6,521 nucleotides of DNA from Janthinobacterium sp. (GCA_003482555.1 DMYQ01000055.1:12555-19075), one strand, 5' to 3'. Shown: positions 1 to 5,945, numbered from the stretch's first letter. Numbers and translations: made by a program. Notes: generated by a model not told the origin, from the sequence alone.

Positions 1-926
1 TCGGCGTCGCCGCGGGCCAGGATGTCGTTCGCCTCGAAAGGCATGTTGATGCGGTTCGAAGCCACCACCGGGATCGTCACTTCGCGCCGCAGCCGTCCGG
101 CCACGCTGGCGAAGGCGCCGCGCGGCACCGAGGTGACGATGGTTGGCACGCGCGCCTCGTGCCAGCCGAAGCCGGTGTTCAAGATGGTCACGCCGGCGCC
201 CTGCAGGGCCTTGGCCACCGTCACCACGTCGTCCCAGGTATTGCCGCCGTCGACCAGGTCGAGCAGCGAGTGGCGGTACATGATGATGAAGTCGGGGCCG
301 ATGGCGGCGCGGATGCGGCGCACGATTTCAACCGGCAGGCGCATGCGGTTTTCAATGCTGCCGCCCCAGCGGTCGGTGCGCAGATTGGTGCGCGCGCACA
401 GGAACTGGTTCAGCAGATAGCCTTCGCTGCCCATCACTTCGATGCCGTCGTAGCCGGCCTTGCGCGCCAGCCTGGCGCAGCGCACGTAATCGCGGATGGT
501 GCTTTCGATGCCGCTCTCGCTGAGCGCGCGCGGCTTGAACGGCGAAATCGGCGACTTCTTGGCCGAGGCCGAGACGACGAAGGGCTGATAGCCATAGCGG
601 CCCGCGTGCAGGATCTGCATCAGGATCTTGCCGCCCTCTTCATGCACGGCGCTGGTGACGCGGCGGTGATTGAGCACGTCGCCGAGGCAATTGAGGGTGC
701 CGCCGAAGGGCAGCAGCCAGCCCGAGCGGTTTGGCGAAATGCCGCCGGTGACGATCAGGCCGACGCCGCCGCGCGCGCGCTCGCGGTAAAAGGCGGCCAG
801 CTTGCCGTAATTGTAAAAACGGTCCTCCAGCCCCGTGTGCATCGACCCCATGATGACGCGGTTGCGCAAGGTGGTGAAGCCGAGATCGAGGGGAGCGAGC
901 AGCTGGGGGTAGGTCTGAGTGGTCAT
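1..926 (-). CDS. fadH: 2,4-dienoyl-CoA reductase (NADPH), FadH type, N-terminal part only
   Basis: The gene reads leftward from the ATG at 926-924 and leaves the window after 308 complete codons. The E. coli protein is about 670 residues, so roughly the first 45% is present. The enzyme is an FMN, FAD and 4Fe-4S flavoprotein that reduces the 2,4-double bonds of dienoyl-CoA during beta-oxidation of unsaturated fatty acids. The visible part is the FMN-binding TIM barrel of the old-yellow-enzyme family. It shows PLDLGFTTLRNRV near residues 12-24, MGSMHTGLE at 26-34, QILHAGRYGYQP at 104-115, GSEGYLLNQF at 166-175, RWGGSIENRM at 186-195 and GFGWHEARVPTI at 252-263. Y170 and H256 match the catalytic Tyr166 and His252 of E. 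coli FadH with identical spacing (86 residues). The iron-sulfur and FAD/NADPH domains would lie beyond the left edge. The Shine-Dalgarno match is weak (an AAGG-like run close to the ATG), but the start agrees with the family N-terminus. A related old-yellow-enzyme reductase is possible but less likely. Confidence 0.93.
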   Translation of the reverse strand, partial: MTTQTYPQLLAPLDLGFTTLRNRVIMGSMHTGLEDRFYNYGKLAAFYRERARGGVGLIVTGGISPNRSGWLLPFGGTLNCLGDVLNHRRVTSAVHEEGGKILMQILHAGRYGYQPFVVSASAKKSPISPFKPRALSESGIESTIRDYVRCARLARKAGYDGIEVMGSEGYLLNQFLCARTNLRTDRWGGSIENRMRLPVEIVRRIRAAIGPDFIIMYRHSLLDLVDGGNTWDDVVTVAKALQGAGVTILNTGFGWHEARVPTIVTSVPRGAFASVAGRLRREVTIPVVASNRINMPFEANDILARGDA

Positions 927-1113
927 ATAGCCTTAGTGGGGCCGCCGCGAGTGGCGCGGGCGCGCATGTTCCGCATTAAAGCCTATTTCTCTAGACCCAG
1001 GGTACTAAAGTCCGCGCCGGCGCGCGCCCGCTTGCCTGCCTGGCTGGCTGCCTGATTTGTAAGCAGGTGCTGCTGCGCTTGTGTTCGGCCACCCTTTCCC
1101 TTACGCTGGACGG
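927..1113. other. Divergent intergenic region, fadH / SRPBCC gene
   Basis: This 187-bp gap separates two divergently transcribed genes and should carry both promoters. I could not identify a convincing -35/-10 pair on either strand. It contains a short imperfect palindrome, TAGACCCAGGGTACTA (992-1007), built on ACCC-A-GGGT. It also has a GC-rich stretch at about 1013-1029 and a tetranucleotide-like TGCC/TGGC run at about 1033-1054. Nothing in it resembles an RNA gene. Confidence 0.6.
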
Positions 1114-1728
1114 ATGAAGCGCCTCCTTCGACTCTCCTTCCTTTGCCTGCCCCTGCTCTGCACCGGCGCGGCCGGGGCGTTGACGCCCAAAGCCGAAGCG
1201 GCGAAACTCGAGGTGGCGGTGCGGCGCCTCGACCTGGACGGCTTGCACATGTACGAGGTCGAGAGCAGCGGCACCGTGCAGGCGCCGCCCGCCACGGTGT
1301 GGCGCGTGCTCACCAGCTACGACCGGATGAACGAATTCGTGCCCGATCTGGCGTCTTGCCGCGTGCTCTCGCGCAGCGGCAACGAGGCCATCGTCGAGCA
1401 ATTCGGCATCGCGCGCTTCCTGTTCATGTCGAAGTCCATCCACCTGATCGTGCGCGCCACGGAAAACCAGCCCACCTCGATCGACATCGCGCTGATCTCG
1501 GGCGACATGAAGCATTACGAATCGCACTGGGAACTGGTGCCGCTGCCGGAAACGGGCGGCACGCGGATACTCTACACGGGCAAGCTGATGCCGAATTTCT
1601 ACGTGCCCGGCATCCTGGGCGCGCAAATGGTGCGCGGCGACGTGGAACGCATGATGGGCGCCGTGCTGGCGCGCCTCGACAGCGACGCCGCCGGCGCCAA
1701 CGTCAACGTCAGCGCTCAGGCCAGATAG
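1114..1728 (+). CDS. Exported SRPBCC (START/cyclase-like) family protein
   Basis: The protein has 204 residues from the ATG at 1114. An in-frame GTG at 1081 would add 11 residues in front of an already complete signal peptide, so 1114 is preferred. The upstream Shine-Dalgarno match is poor at either site. Residues 1-22 form a Sec-type signal peptide: MKRLLR, a Leu/Cys-rich hydrophobic core, then AGA as an A-x-A cleavage site before L23. Cys16 does not sit in a lipobox, because Leu and not Gly, Ala or Ser precedes it. From about residue 45 to 190 the sequence looks like the SRPBCC/polyketide-cyclase fold. It starts with a V-x-APPATVWRVLTSYDRM strand-helix region, followed by EFVPDLASCRVL, then alternating strands and a long C-terminal helix (VRGDVERMMGAVLARL). 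Such domains bind hydrophobic ligands; the ligand here cannot be told. Export to the periplasm is inferred from the signal peptide. It is the only plus-strand gene, and its stop overlaps the convergent neighbour by 13 bp. Confidence 0.85.
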   Translation: MKRLLRLSFLCLPLLCTGAAGALTPKAEAAKLEVAVRRLDLDGLHMYEVESSGTVQAPPATVWRVLTSYDRMNEFVPDLASCRVLSRSGNEAIVEQFGIARFLFMSKSIHLIVRATENQPTSIDIALISGDMKHYESHWELVPLPETGGTRILYTGKLMPNFYVPGILGAQMVRGDVERMMGAVLARLDSDAAGANVNVSAQAR

Positions 1729-2168
1729 GCGTCGCGGTCGCGCAGTTCGGCGAAGTTTTCCAGGCTGCCGATCTTGACGACGATGGGATTGAGGCTGGCC
1801 TGGGTCTGCATCGAGCGCCAGGCGAACAGCCATTCCTGCTCGGCGGCATCTTGCGTACCCTTGGTGAAGGCGGCGCCGAGGGCGGCGCGGGCGCCGTATT
1901 CGACGACGCCGTCGATGCCGGCCCAGCTTGGCAGCGCGCGCTGCACGGCGCGGTGCAGGCGCTCGCCGAATTCCTCGGTGTTATGGATGATCAGGCAACA
2001 GTCGGCCCCGAACAGGTCGAACAACTGTTTGTCCCAAGCTTGCGAAAAGCTCAGGGTCAGGCAGTTGGCGGACGGCGTCAGACGGAATTGTCCCAGCGTG
2101 AGCGCCAGTTCGAGTTCGCTGCGCGGGCCGTAGCGGTGCAGGGTGGGGGGGCGTTTGTAATCGTGCAT
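1716..2168 (-). CDS. Uncharacterised 150-residue soluble protein
   Basis: I do not recognise this family. The frame runs from the ATG at 2168 to the TGA at 1718-1716 and encodes 150 residues without a signal peptide or membrane helix. The N-terminus is basic and aromatic (MHDYKRPPTLHRYGPRSELE). It is followed by alternating segments such as LALTLGQFRLTP and CLTLSFSQAWDKQLFDLFG. A Cys pair lies in GADCCLIIHNTEEF, and an Ala-rich stretch (YGARAALGAAF) precedes a Trp-containing segment, QEWLFAWR. The composition is like a normal folded protein and unlike the Arg/Ala/Pro/His-rich shadow frames, which supports it as real. The stop overlaps the convergent SRPBCC gene by 13 bp. The start lies 51 bp after the DUF2721 stop, so co-transcription is plausible. 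No good Shine-Dalgarno precedes the ATG; the upstream bases are AT-rich and carry a 9-bp tandem duplication. Confidence 0.75.
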   Translation of the reverse strand: MHDYKRPPTLHRYGPRSELELALTLGQFRLTPSANCLTLSFSQAWDKQLFDLFGADCCLIIHNTEEFGERLHRAVQRALPSWAGIDGVVEYGARAALGAAFTKGTQDAAEQEWLFAWRSMQTQASLNPIVVKIGSLENFAELRDRDAYLA

Positions 2169-2173
2169 GCTTG

Positions 2174-2191
2174 ACTCAATATACTCAATAT
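2174..2191. repeat. 9-bp tandem duplication just upstream of the 150-residue gene
   Basis: ACTCAATAT occurs twice in perfect tandem, at 2174-2182 and 2183-2191, 6 bp before the ATG at 2168 (minus strand). The AT-rich segment stands out in this GC-rich window. On the plus strand it also forms TTGACT (2171-2176) and TATAAT (2189-2194), but these are only 12 bp apart, too close for a sigma-70 promoter. Confidence 0.7.
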
Positions 2192-2219
2192 AATCAAAAT
2201 GGTGGCGGAGGCGCCCGCT

Positions 2220-2660
2220 TCAACTCTGGATGCGGACGTGGCGCCGGGATCGCTGGCTCTTGGCCGCGATGAAAATCTCTTTGAGCAGGTAGGCGAAACT
2301 GCCGATCAGGGCCAGCATGGTCAGCACGAACAGGCCGGCGATGTACTTGTCGATCGTCACGTTGAGGGTGTCGCCGGTGAACAGCATGGCGATGACCAGG
2401 CAAATCAGGAAGCCGCAAATGGTGCTCAGCGAAATCGACACATTGATCAAGTGGGTGCGGTCGTACAAGGTGTCGAGCTCGGCCATGTAGGTGTCGTTGT
2501 AGGTCCCGTCGAGCTTGTCTTCCAGCACCCGCGTGCGGTCGATGATGCGGCCCAGGCGATTGGTCAGCACCACCAGATTGGTACACACACCCGACAACAG
2601 GAATACCGGCGCGATCGCCAACTGGATGATGTGGCCGACGTCGCCGATCTGAATATTCAT
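2220..2660 (-). CDS. DUF2721 family inner-membrane protein
   Basis: The protein has 146 residues and three predicted transmembrane segments: about 10-32 (IIQLAIAPVFLLSGVCTNLVV), 72-95 (INVSISLSTICGFLICLVIA region) and 104-128 (KYIAGLFVLTMLALIGSFAY region). The first segment, followed by LTNRLGRIIDRTRVLED, is the hallmark of the DUF2721 family. A charged loop rich in Asp, Tyr and Thr separates helices 1 and 2. The C-terminus is short and basic (KSQRSRRHVRIQS), which suggests that the tail faces the cytoplasm. No biochemical role is established for the family, and none can be inferred here. The Shine-Dalgarno region is weak, but the start MNIQIGDVGHIIQL fits family N-termini as I remember them. 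The gene lies 69 bp after the proline iminopeptidase stop and 51 bp before the 150-residue gene, all on the same strand. Confidence 0.88.
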   Translation of the reverse strand: MNIQIGDVGHIIQLAIAPVFLLSGVCTNLVVLTNRLGRIIDRTRVLEDKLDGTYNDTYMAELDTLYDRTHLINVSISLSTICGFLICLVIAMLFTGDTLNVTIDKYIAGLFVLTMLALIGSFAYLLKEIFIAAKSQRSRRHVRIQS

Positions 2661-2729
2661 AGGTATATCGTTGGTGCCGGCCCTTGCCGCTCAGCCCACA
2701 GTGTAACAGCCCGCGGCGCGGGCCGGCCC

Positions 2730-3686
2730 CTATTCGAAGCGGCGGCCCCGCTTGAAGCGCTCGGTGGCCGCCACCAGCGCCGCCGCGATGCCCGTCTCCA
2801 GCACGCCGTGGCCGGCGTCCGGGATCATCTTCAGCAGGGAGCCGGGCCAGGCCTGATGCAGGCGGTAGGCCGACAGCGGCGGGCAAATTACGTCGTAGCG
2901 GCCCTGCACTATGAGGGCCGGCAAGTGGGCGATGCGATCCATGTCGCGGATCAACTGGTCTTCCGCCAGGAAGCCCTGCTTGCTCATGTAGTGCGATTCG
3001 AGCCGGCCCAGGCCCAGGTCGTGGGTGTCGTCGGGCCCCTCTTCCGGCTGCGGCAGCAGATACACGCGGCGCCCTTCGAAGCGGCTCCAGGCGCGCACGG
3101 CCGGCAAATGGATGGCCGGGTCGGGGTCCAGGCTGCGCCGCGTATAGGCGGCCAGCAAGTCGCCGCGCTCTTCCAAGGGAATGTGGGCGACGAAATCCTC
3201 ATACAACTCGGGATAAAACCAGCGCATGCCGTGGAGGAACCAGTCGACTTCGGCGCTGGTGCACAGGAAGATGCCGCGCAAGATGAAGCCGAGGCAGGCT
3301 TGCGGGTGGGCCTGGCCATACGCCAGCGCCAGGGTCGAACCCCAGGAACCGCCGAAGACCAGCCATTGCTCGACGCCAAACTGGACGCGCAGGGTTTCAA
3401 TGTCGGCGATCAGCAACTGGGTGGTGTTGCCGCGGCACTCGCCCAGCGGGGTCGACTTGCCGGCGCCGCGCTGGTCGAACAGGATCACGCGGTAGTGCTG
3501 GGGATCGAAAAAGCGCCGATGCTGGGGCGACAGTCCGCCGCCCGGGCCGCCGTGCAGGAACAGCACCGGCACGCCGTCGGGATTGCCGCACTCTTCCCAG
3601 TAAATCGTGTGCAGCGGGTCGACCGCCAGCATACCGTGGCGCCGCGGCTGCACGGGGGGAAACAGGGGCGAAAGCGAGTCCGGCAT
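2730..3686 (-). CDS. pip: Proline iminopeptidase (alpha/beta hydrolase, peptidase family S33)
   Basis: The protein has 318 residues, the usual length for bacterial prolyl aminopeptidases, which release N-terminal proline from peptides in the cytoplasm. Visible motifs are the oxyanion-hole region HGGPGGG (residues 45-51), DQRGAGKS (71-78), the nucleophile elbow GGSWGS with Ser114, Asp265 in GRYDVICP, and His293 in DAGHGV. The triad spacing matches the characterised Serratia and Xanthomonas enzymes. An upstream ATG at 3755 would add 23 residues, but it lies inside the preceding terminator hairpin. The ATG at 3686 has a strong AAAGGA Shine-Dalgarno 5 nt away and gives the family N-terminus (SPLFPPVQPRRHGML). 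A candidate promoter lies just upstream. Transcription is therefore probably independent of the PHB genes and may continue into the DUF2721 gene. Confidence 0.95.
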   Translation of the reverse strand: MPDSLSPLFPPVQPRRHGMLAVDPLHTIYWEECGNPDGVPVLFLHGGPGGGLSPQHRRFFDPQHYRVILFDQRGAGKSTPLGECRGNTTQLLIADIETLRVQFGVEQWLVFGGSWGSTLALAYGQAHPQACLGFILRGIFLCTSAEVDWFLHGMRWFYPELYEDFVAHIPLEERGDLLAAYTRRSLDPDPAIHLPAVRAWSRFEGRRVYLLPQPEEGPDDTHDLGLGRLESHYMSKQGFLAEDQLIRDMDRIAHLPALIVQGRYDVICPPLSAYRLHQAWPGSLLKMIPDAGHGVLETGIAAALVAATERFKRGRRFE

Positions 3687-3691
3687 GGTGA

Positions 3692-3697
3692 TCCTTT
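3692..3697 (-). promoter_or_regulatory. Shine-Dalgarno that fixes the pip start
   Basis: On the minus strand AAAGGA stands 5 nt before the ATG at 3686. No comparable site precedes the longer in-frame ATG at 3755, so the shorter reading is preferred. Confidence 0.8.
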
Positions 3698-3714
3698 GTT
3701 GGTGGCGGTGTCCA

Positions 3715-3745
3715 ATTGTAGCGACAGTCATTGATTTTTGCACAA
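3715..3745 (-). promoter_or_regulatory. Candidate sigma-70 promoter for pip
   Basis: On the minus strand TACAAT (3720-3715) matches the -10 consensus at five of six bases and lies about 30 bp before the pip ATG. The best -35 candidate is TTGTGC (3745-3740), with a longer than ideal 19-bp spacer and only three consensus matches. It abuts the U-tract of the phbB terminator. It is plausible because the terminator would otherwise leave pip without a promoter. Confidence 0.4.
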
Positions 3746-3746
3746 G

Positions 3747-3771
3747 TAAAAACACCGCCCGTGGGCGGTGC
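3747..3771 (-). terminator. Rho-independent terminator after phbB
   Basis: Read on the minus strand, a perfect 7-bp GC-rich stem pairs CACCGCC (3770-3764) with GGCGGTG (3759-3753) around a CACG loop, and TTTTT (3752-3748) follows immediately. It begins about 30 bp downstream of the phbB stop and separates the PHB transcript from pip. Confidence 0.88.
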
Positions 3772-3800
3772 TGCGTATTAAAACAACAGTGTCGCCGGCA

Positions 3801-4541
3801 TCAAGACATGTGCTGGCCGCCGTTGATCGCGATGTTGGCGCCCGTGACGAAAGCGGCTTCGTCCGATGCCAGGTAAGCCACCAGGCCCGCCACTTCTTCC
3901 GGCTTGCCCAGGCGCGCCATGGGAATTTGCGGAATGATCTTGGTGTCGAGCACTTCCTGCGGAATCGCCATCACCATCTTGGTGCCGATGTAACCGGGCG
4001 AAATGGTGTTGACGGTGACGCCCTTGCGCGCCACTTCCAGCGCCAGCGATTTCGTGAAACCGTGCATGCCGGCCTTGGCGGCCGAATAGTTGGTCTGGCC
4101 GAAAGCGCCTTTTTGGCCGTTGACGGAAGAAATGTTGATGATGCGGCCCCAGCCACGCTCAACCATGCCATCGCAGACCGGCTTGGTCATATTGAACACG
4201 GAATCCAGATTGGCGCCCATGACGGCGTCCCAGTTCGGCTTGTCCATCTTCTTGAAGGTCATGTCGCGCGTGATGCCGGCGTTATTGATCAGCACATCGA
4301 CCGGGCCGATATCCTTTTCAACGGCCGCCACGCAAGCCTGGGCCGAGTCGTAGTCGGCCACGTCGCAAGGGTAAGCCTTGAAATCGTAACCCTGGTCGCG
4401 GGTCGTGGCCAGCCACTCCTCGACCTTGGCATTGCCAGGGGAATACGTCGTCACCACGCGATAACCCAGCGCCGCCAGCTTGAAACACACGGCTTCGCCG
4501 AGACCGCCCATACCGCCGGTTACTAATGCAACTCTTGCCAT
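3801..4541 (-). CDS. phbB: Acetoacetyl-CoA reductase (NADPH), PHB synthesis
   Basis: This short-chain dehydrogenase reduces acetoacetyl-CoA to (R)-3-hydroxybutyryl-CoA, the monomer precursor for PHB synthase. From the ATG at 4541 it has 246 residues, the same length as Cupriavidus PhaB. Motifs are the cofactor-binding TGGMGGLG (8-15), NNAGITRD (86-93), Asn111 in GANLDS, the catalytic Ser139, Tyr152 and Lys156 (NISSVNGQKG, then NYSAAK), and SPGYIGTKM after the active site. The ending GGQHMS resembles the GGLHMG ending of PhaB. A second in-frame ATG at 4547 would add Met-Lys, but the AGGGG Shine-Dalgarno directly abuts it, whereas it lies 6 nt from 4541. The gene is 94 bp downstream of phbA on the same strand and ends before a clear terminator, which supports a phbAB operon. 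Confidence 0.96.
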   Translation of the reverse strand: MARVALVTGGMGGLGEAVCFKLAALGYRVVTTYSPGNAKVEEWLATTRDQGYDFKAYPCDVADYDSAQACVAAVEKDIGPVDVLINNAGITRDMTFKKMDKPNWDAVMGANLDSVFNMTKPVCDGMVERGWGRIINISSVNGQKGAFGQTNYSAAKAGMHGFTKSLALEVARKGVTVNTISPGYIGTKMVMAIPQEVLDTKIIPQIPMARLGKPEEVAGLVAYLASDEAAFVTGANIAINGGQHMS

Positions 4542-4547
4542 TTTCAT

Positions 4548-4552
4548 CCCCT
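4548..4552 (-). promoter_or_regulatory. Shine-Dalgarno that decides the phbB start
   Basis: AGGGG on the minus strand directly touches the ATG at 4547 (no spacer) but stands 6 nt from the ATG at 4541. The second start is therefore favoured and gives an N-terminus of MARVALVTGG. Confidence 0.7.
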
Positions 4553-4570
4553 ATTGTTTTCGTCCAGCCC

Positions 4571-4604
4571 AAAAAAATCCATGCGGCGCCGCCAACGGCG
4601 CCGC
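4571..4604 (-). terminator. Intercistronic phbA-phbB hairpin with displaced U-tract
   Basis: On the minus strand a perfect 9-bp GC-only stem (GCGGCGCCG, loop TTGG, CGGCGCCGC; 4604-4583) lies 31 bp after the phbA stop. A run of seven T (4577-4571) follows, but five other bases (ATGGA) separate it from the stem. That spacing would weaken intrinsic termination. It could be a partial terminator that lowers phbB relative to phbA, or a stabilising 3' hairpin on processed mRNA. The function is inferred; the structure is read directly. Confidence 0.55.
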
Positions 4605-4635
4605 GTCCCCTCAACCTAGCTTAACTTAGCTCAGC

Positions 4636-5814
4636 TTAATCGCGTTCGATTGCCAGCGCCACGCCCATGCCGCCGCCGATGCACAGGGCGGCCAGGCCCT
4701 TCTTGGCGTCGCGGCGTATCATTTCATGCACCAGCGTCACCAGGATGCGGGCGCCGGACGCGCCGATCGGATGGCCGATCGCAATGGCGCCGCCGTTGAC
4801 GTTGATCTTGCTGGTATCCCACTCCATTTCCTTGTTCACGGCCAGGGCTTGCGCGGCGAACGCTTCATTGATTTCCATCAAATCGAGGTCTTGCGGGGTC
4901 CAGCCGGCCTTTTTCAGGCACAGGCGGCTGGCCGACACGGGCCCCATGCCCATCAGCGCCGGATCCAGGCCGGACGAAGCGTAAGCCTTGATGCGGGCCA
5001 GCGGTTTCAAGCCCAGATCCTTGGCCATCGTGGCCGACATCATGATGACGGCGGCGGCGCCGTCGTTCAAGCCGGAGGCGTTGCCGGCCGTGACGGTGCC
5101 GTCCTTGGCGAAGGCGGGGCGCAGGCCGGCCAGCGATTCCAGGGTCGAACCGGGCTTGATGTATTCGTCGTTCTCGAACACGACCGTGCCTTTTTTGCCG
5201 ACGATGTCGAGCGCCAGGATTTCATCCTTGAACTTGCCGGCCTTTTGCGCCGCTTCCGCCTTCAATTGCGAAGCGAGCGCGAAATCGTCCTGGGCCGCGC
5301 GCGAGATATCGTATTTTTTCGCCACGTTTTCAGCCGTGATACCCATGTGGTACTGGTTGAAGGAATCCCACAGGCCGTCAACGATCATGGTGTCGACCAT
5401 CTTGAAGTCGCCCATGCGGAAACCGTCGCGCGAACCGTTCATCGCGTGCGGGGCGGCGCTCATGTTTTCCTGGCCGCCCGCGATGATGATGTTGGCGTCG
5501 CCGCATTTGATGGCCTGGGCCGCCAGATGGGTGGCTTTCAAACCGCTGCCGCACACCTTGTTGATGGTGAAGGCAGGGATGCTGCTCGGCAAGCCGGCCT
5601 TGATGACGGCCTGGCGCGCCGGATTCTGGCCCACGGCGGCGGTCAAGACTTGACCGAGGATGGCTTCGCTGATCAAGTTGGCATCGATACCGGTTTGGGC
5701 CAACAGGCCCTTGATCACATGCGCGCCCAATTCCGACGCGGGGATCTTGGCCAGGCTGCCACCGAATTTACCGACTGCGGTACGGCCAGCGGCCACGATA
5801 ACGACATCATCCAT
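4636..5814 (-). CDS. phbA: Acetyl-CoA C-acetyltransferase (beta-ketothiolase), PHB synthesis
   Basis: This biosynthetic thiolase condenses two acetyl-CoA to acetoacetyl-CoA, the first step of PHB synthesis, in the cytoplasm. It has 392 residues, typical of the family. The nucleophilic Cys88 lies in INKVCGSGLKA. The C-terminal catalytic pair is His348 in NGGAIAIGHPIGASGAR and Cys378 in LCIGGGMG, essentially the Zoogloea PhbA positions. Other family blocks are AAGRTAVGKFGGSL near the N-terminus, GGQENMSAAPHAM in the middle and NEAFAAQALAVNKEM in the third quarter. The start at 5814 has a GGAG Shine-Dalgarno 6 nt upstream. The next gene, phbB, starts 94 bp downstream, which supports an operon. 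The 200-bp leader upstream carries a candidate promoter and several palindromes. A degradative thiolase is possible on sequence alone, but the neighbouring phbB and phasin argue for PHB synthesis. Confidence 0.96.
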   Translation of the reverse strand: MDDVVIVAAGRTAVGKFGGSLAKIPASELGAHVIKGLLAQTGIDANLISEAILGQVLTAAVGQNPARQAVIKAGLPSSIPAFTINKVCGSGLKATHLAAQAIKCGDANIIIAGGQENMSAAPHAMNGSRDGFRMGDFKMVDTMIVDGLWDSFNQYHMGITAENVAKKYDISRAAQDDFALASQLKAEAAQKAGKFKDEILALDIVGKKGTVVFENDEYIKPGSTLESLAGLRPAFAKDGTVTAGNASGLNDGAAAVIMMSATMAKDLGLKPLARIKAYASSGLDPALMGMGPVSASRLCLKKAGWTPQDLDLMEINEAFAAQALAVNKEMEWDTSKINVNGGAIAIGHPIGASGARILVTLVHEMIRRDAKKGLAALCIGGGMGVALAIERD

Positions 5815-5831
5815 TTGTTTCTCCGATTTGC

Positions 5832-5845
5832 TGACCCGAGGGTCA
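5832..5845. promoter_or_regulatory. Palindrome in the phbA leader, next to the Shine-Dalgarno
   Basis: TGACCC-GA-GGGTCA is a perfect 6-bp inverted repeat with a 2-bp centre. The flanks ATTTG and CAAAT extend it imperfectly to about 23 bp. It ends 7 nt before the phbA Shine-Dalgarno (5821-5824) and lies downstream of the candidate promoter. It could be an operator or a leader RNA hairpin. Confidence 0.5.
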
Positions 5846-5880
5846 AATAAGTTAAGACCAGCGACATGTTGCGCCGCTCC

Positions 5881-5909
5881 ATTCTAGCGCTCCGACGGCC
5901 GCCATTCCA
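5881..5909 (-). promoter_or_regulatory. Candidate sigma-70 promoter for phbAB
   Basis: On the minus strand TAGAAT (5886-5881) matches the -10 consensus at five of six bases. It sits 17 bp from TGGAAT (5909-5904), a weak -35 with three matches. Transcription would start near 5874 and give a leader of about 60 nt. The poor -35 suggests dependence on an activator, if the site is real. Confidence 0.45.
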
Positions 5910-5921
5910 GTATCCATCCAC

Positions 5922-5941
5922 ACAAATACCGATACAAATAC
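5922..5941. repeat. Direct repeat upstream of the phbA candidate promoter
   Basis: ACAAATAC occurs at 5922-5929 and 5934-5941, 12 bp apart start to start. Both copies are followed by CGAT, with one extra base in the second. The pair lies just upstream of the weak -35, where an activator could bind. No known regulator is recognised. Confidence 0.5.
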
Positions 5942-5945
5942 TCGA

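Noticed and set aside
1033..1054. TGCC/TGGC tetranucleotide run as a phase-variable repeat
   Set aside because: There are only two consecutive copies of each unit and the units differ, which is too short and mixed for slippage-driven variation.
159..1055. A 298-codon plus-strand open frame opposite fadH
   Set aside because: The opposite strand encodes a clear FadH N-terminus with catalytic residues; this frame has shadow-type composition and no recognisable motif.
1159..1161. Cys16 of the SRPBCC protein as a lipoprotein lipidation site
   Set aside because: The residues before it are Pro-Leu-Leu. A lipobox needs Gly, Ala or Ser immediately before the Cys.
991..1833. A 280-codon minus-strand open frame opposite the SRPBCC gene
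   Set aside because: The His/Arg/Ala-rich product shows no domain, whereas the plus strand has a signal peptide followed by an SRPBCC-like domain.
2171..2194. TTGACT and TATAAT on the plus strand as a promoter
   Set aside because: The spacer is 12 bp, far below the 16-18 bp needed, and no plus-strand gene follows. The boxes are by-products of the tandem repeat.
2709..2723. A GC-rich hairpin (GCCCGC, loop, GCGGGC) after the pip stop
   Set aside because: No T-run follows it on the minus strand and the stem is short. It was not called a terminator, so pip and the DUF2721 gene may be co-transcribed.
2199..3734. A 511-codon plus-strand open frame antisense to pip and the DUF2721 gene
   Set aside because: It lies opposite two well-supported genes. 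Its product is rich in Ala, Gly, Gln, Arg and His with no domain, as expected from third-position GC bias.
4617..4639. Repeated AGCTTAA units just after the phbA stop
   Set aside because: Two 7-bp matches (4618-4624 and 4633-4639) in a short AT-rich tract carry several stop codons but no consistent structure; probably chance.
4726..5850. A 374-codon plus-strand open frame opposite phbA
   Set aside because: phbA is unambiguous on the minus strand; this frame is a compositional shadow.
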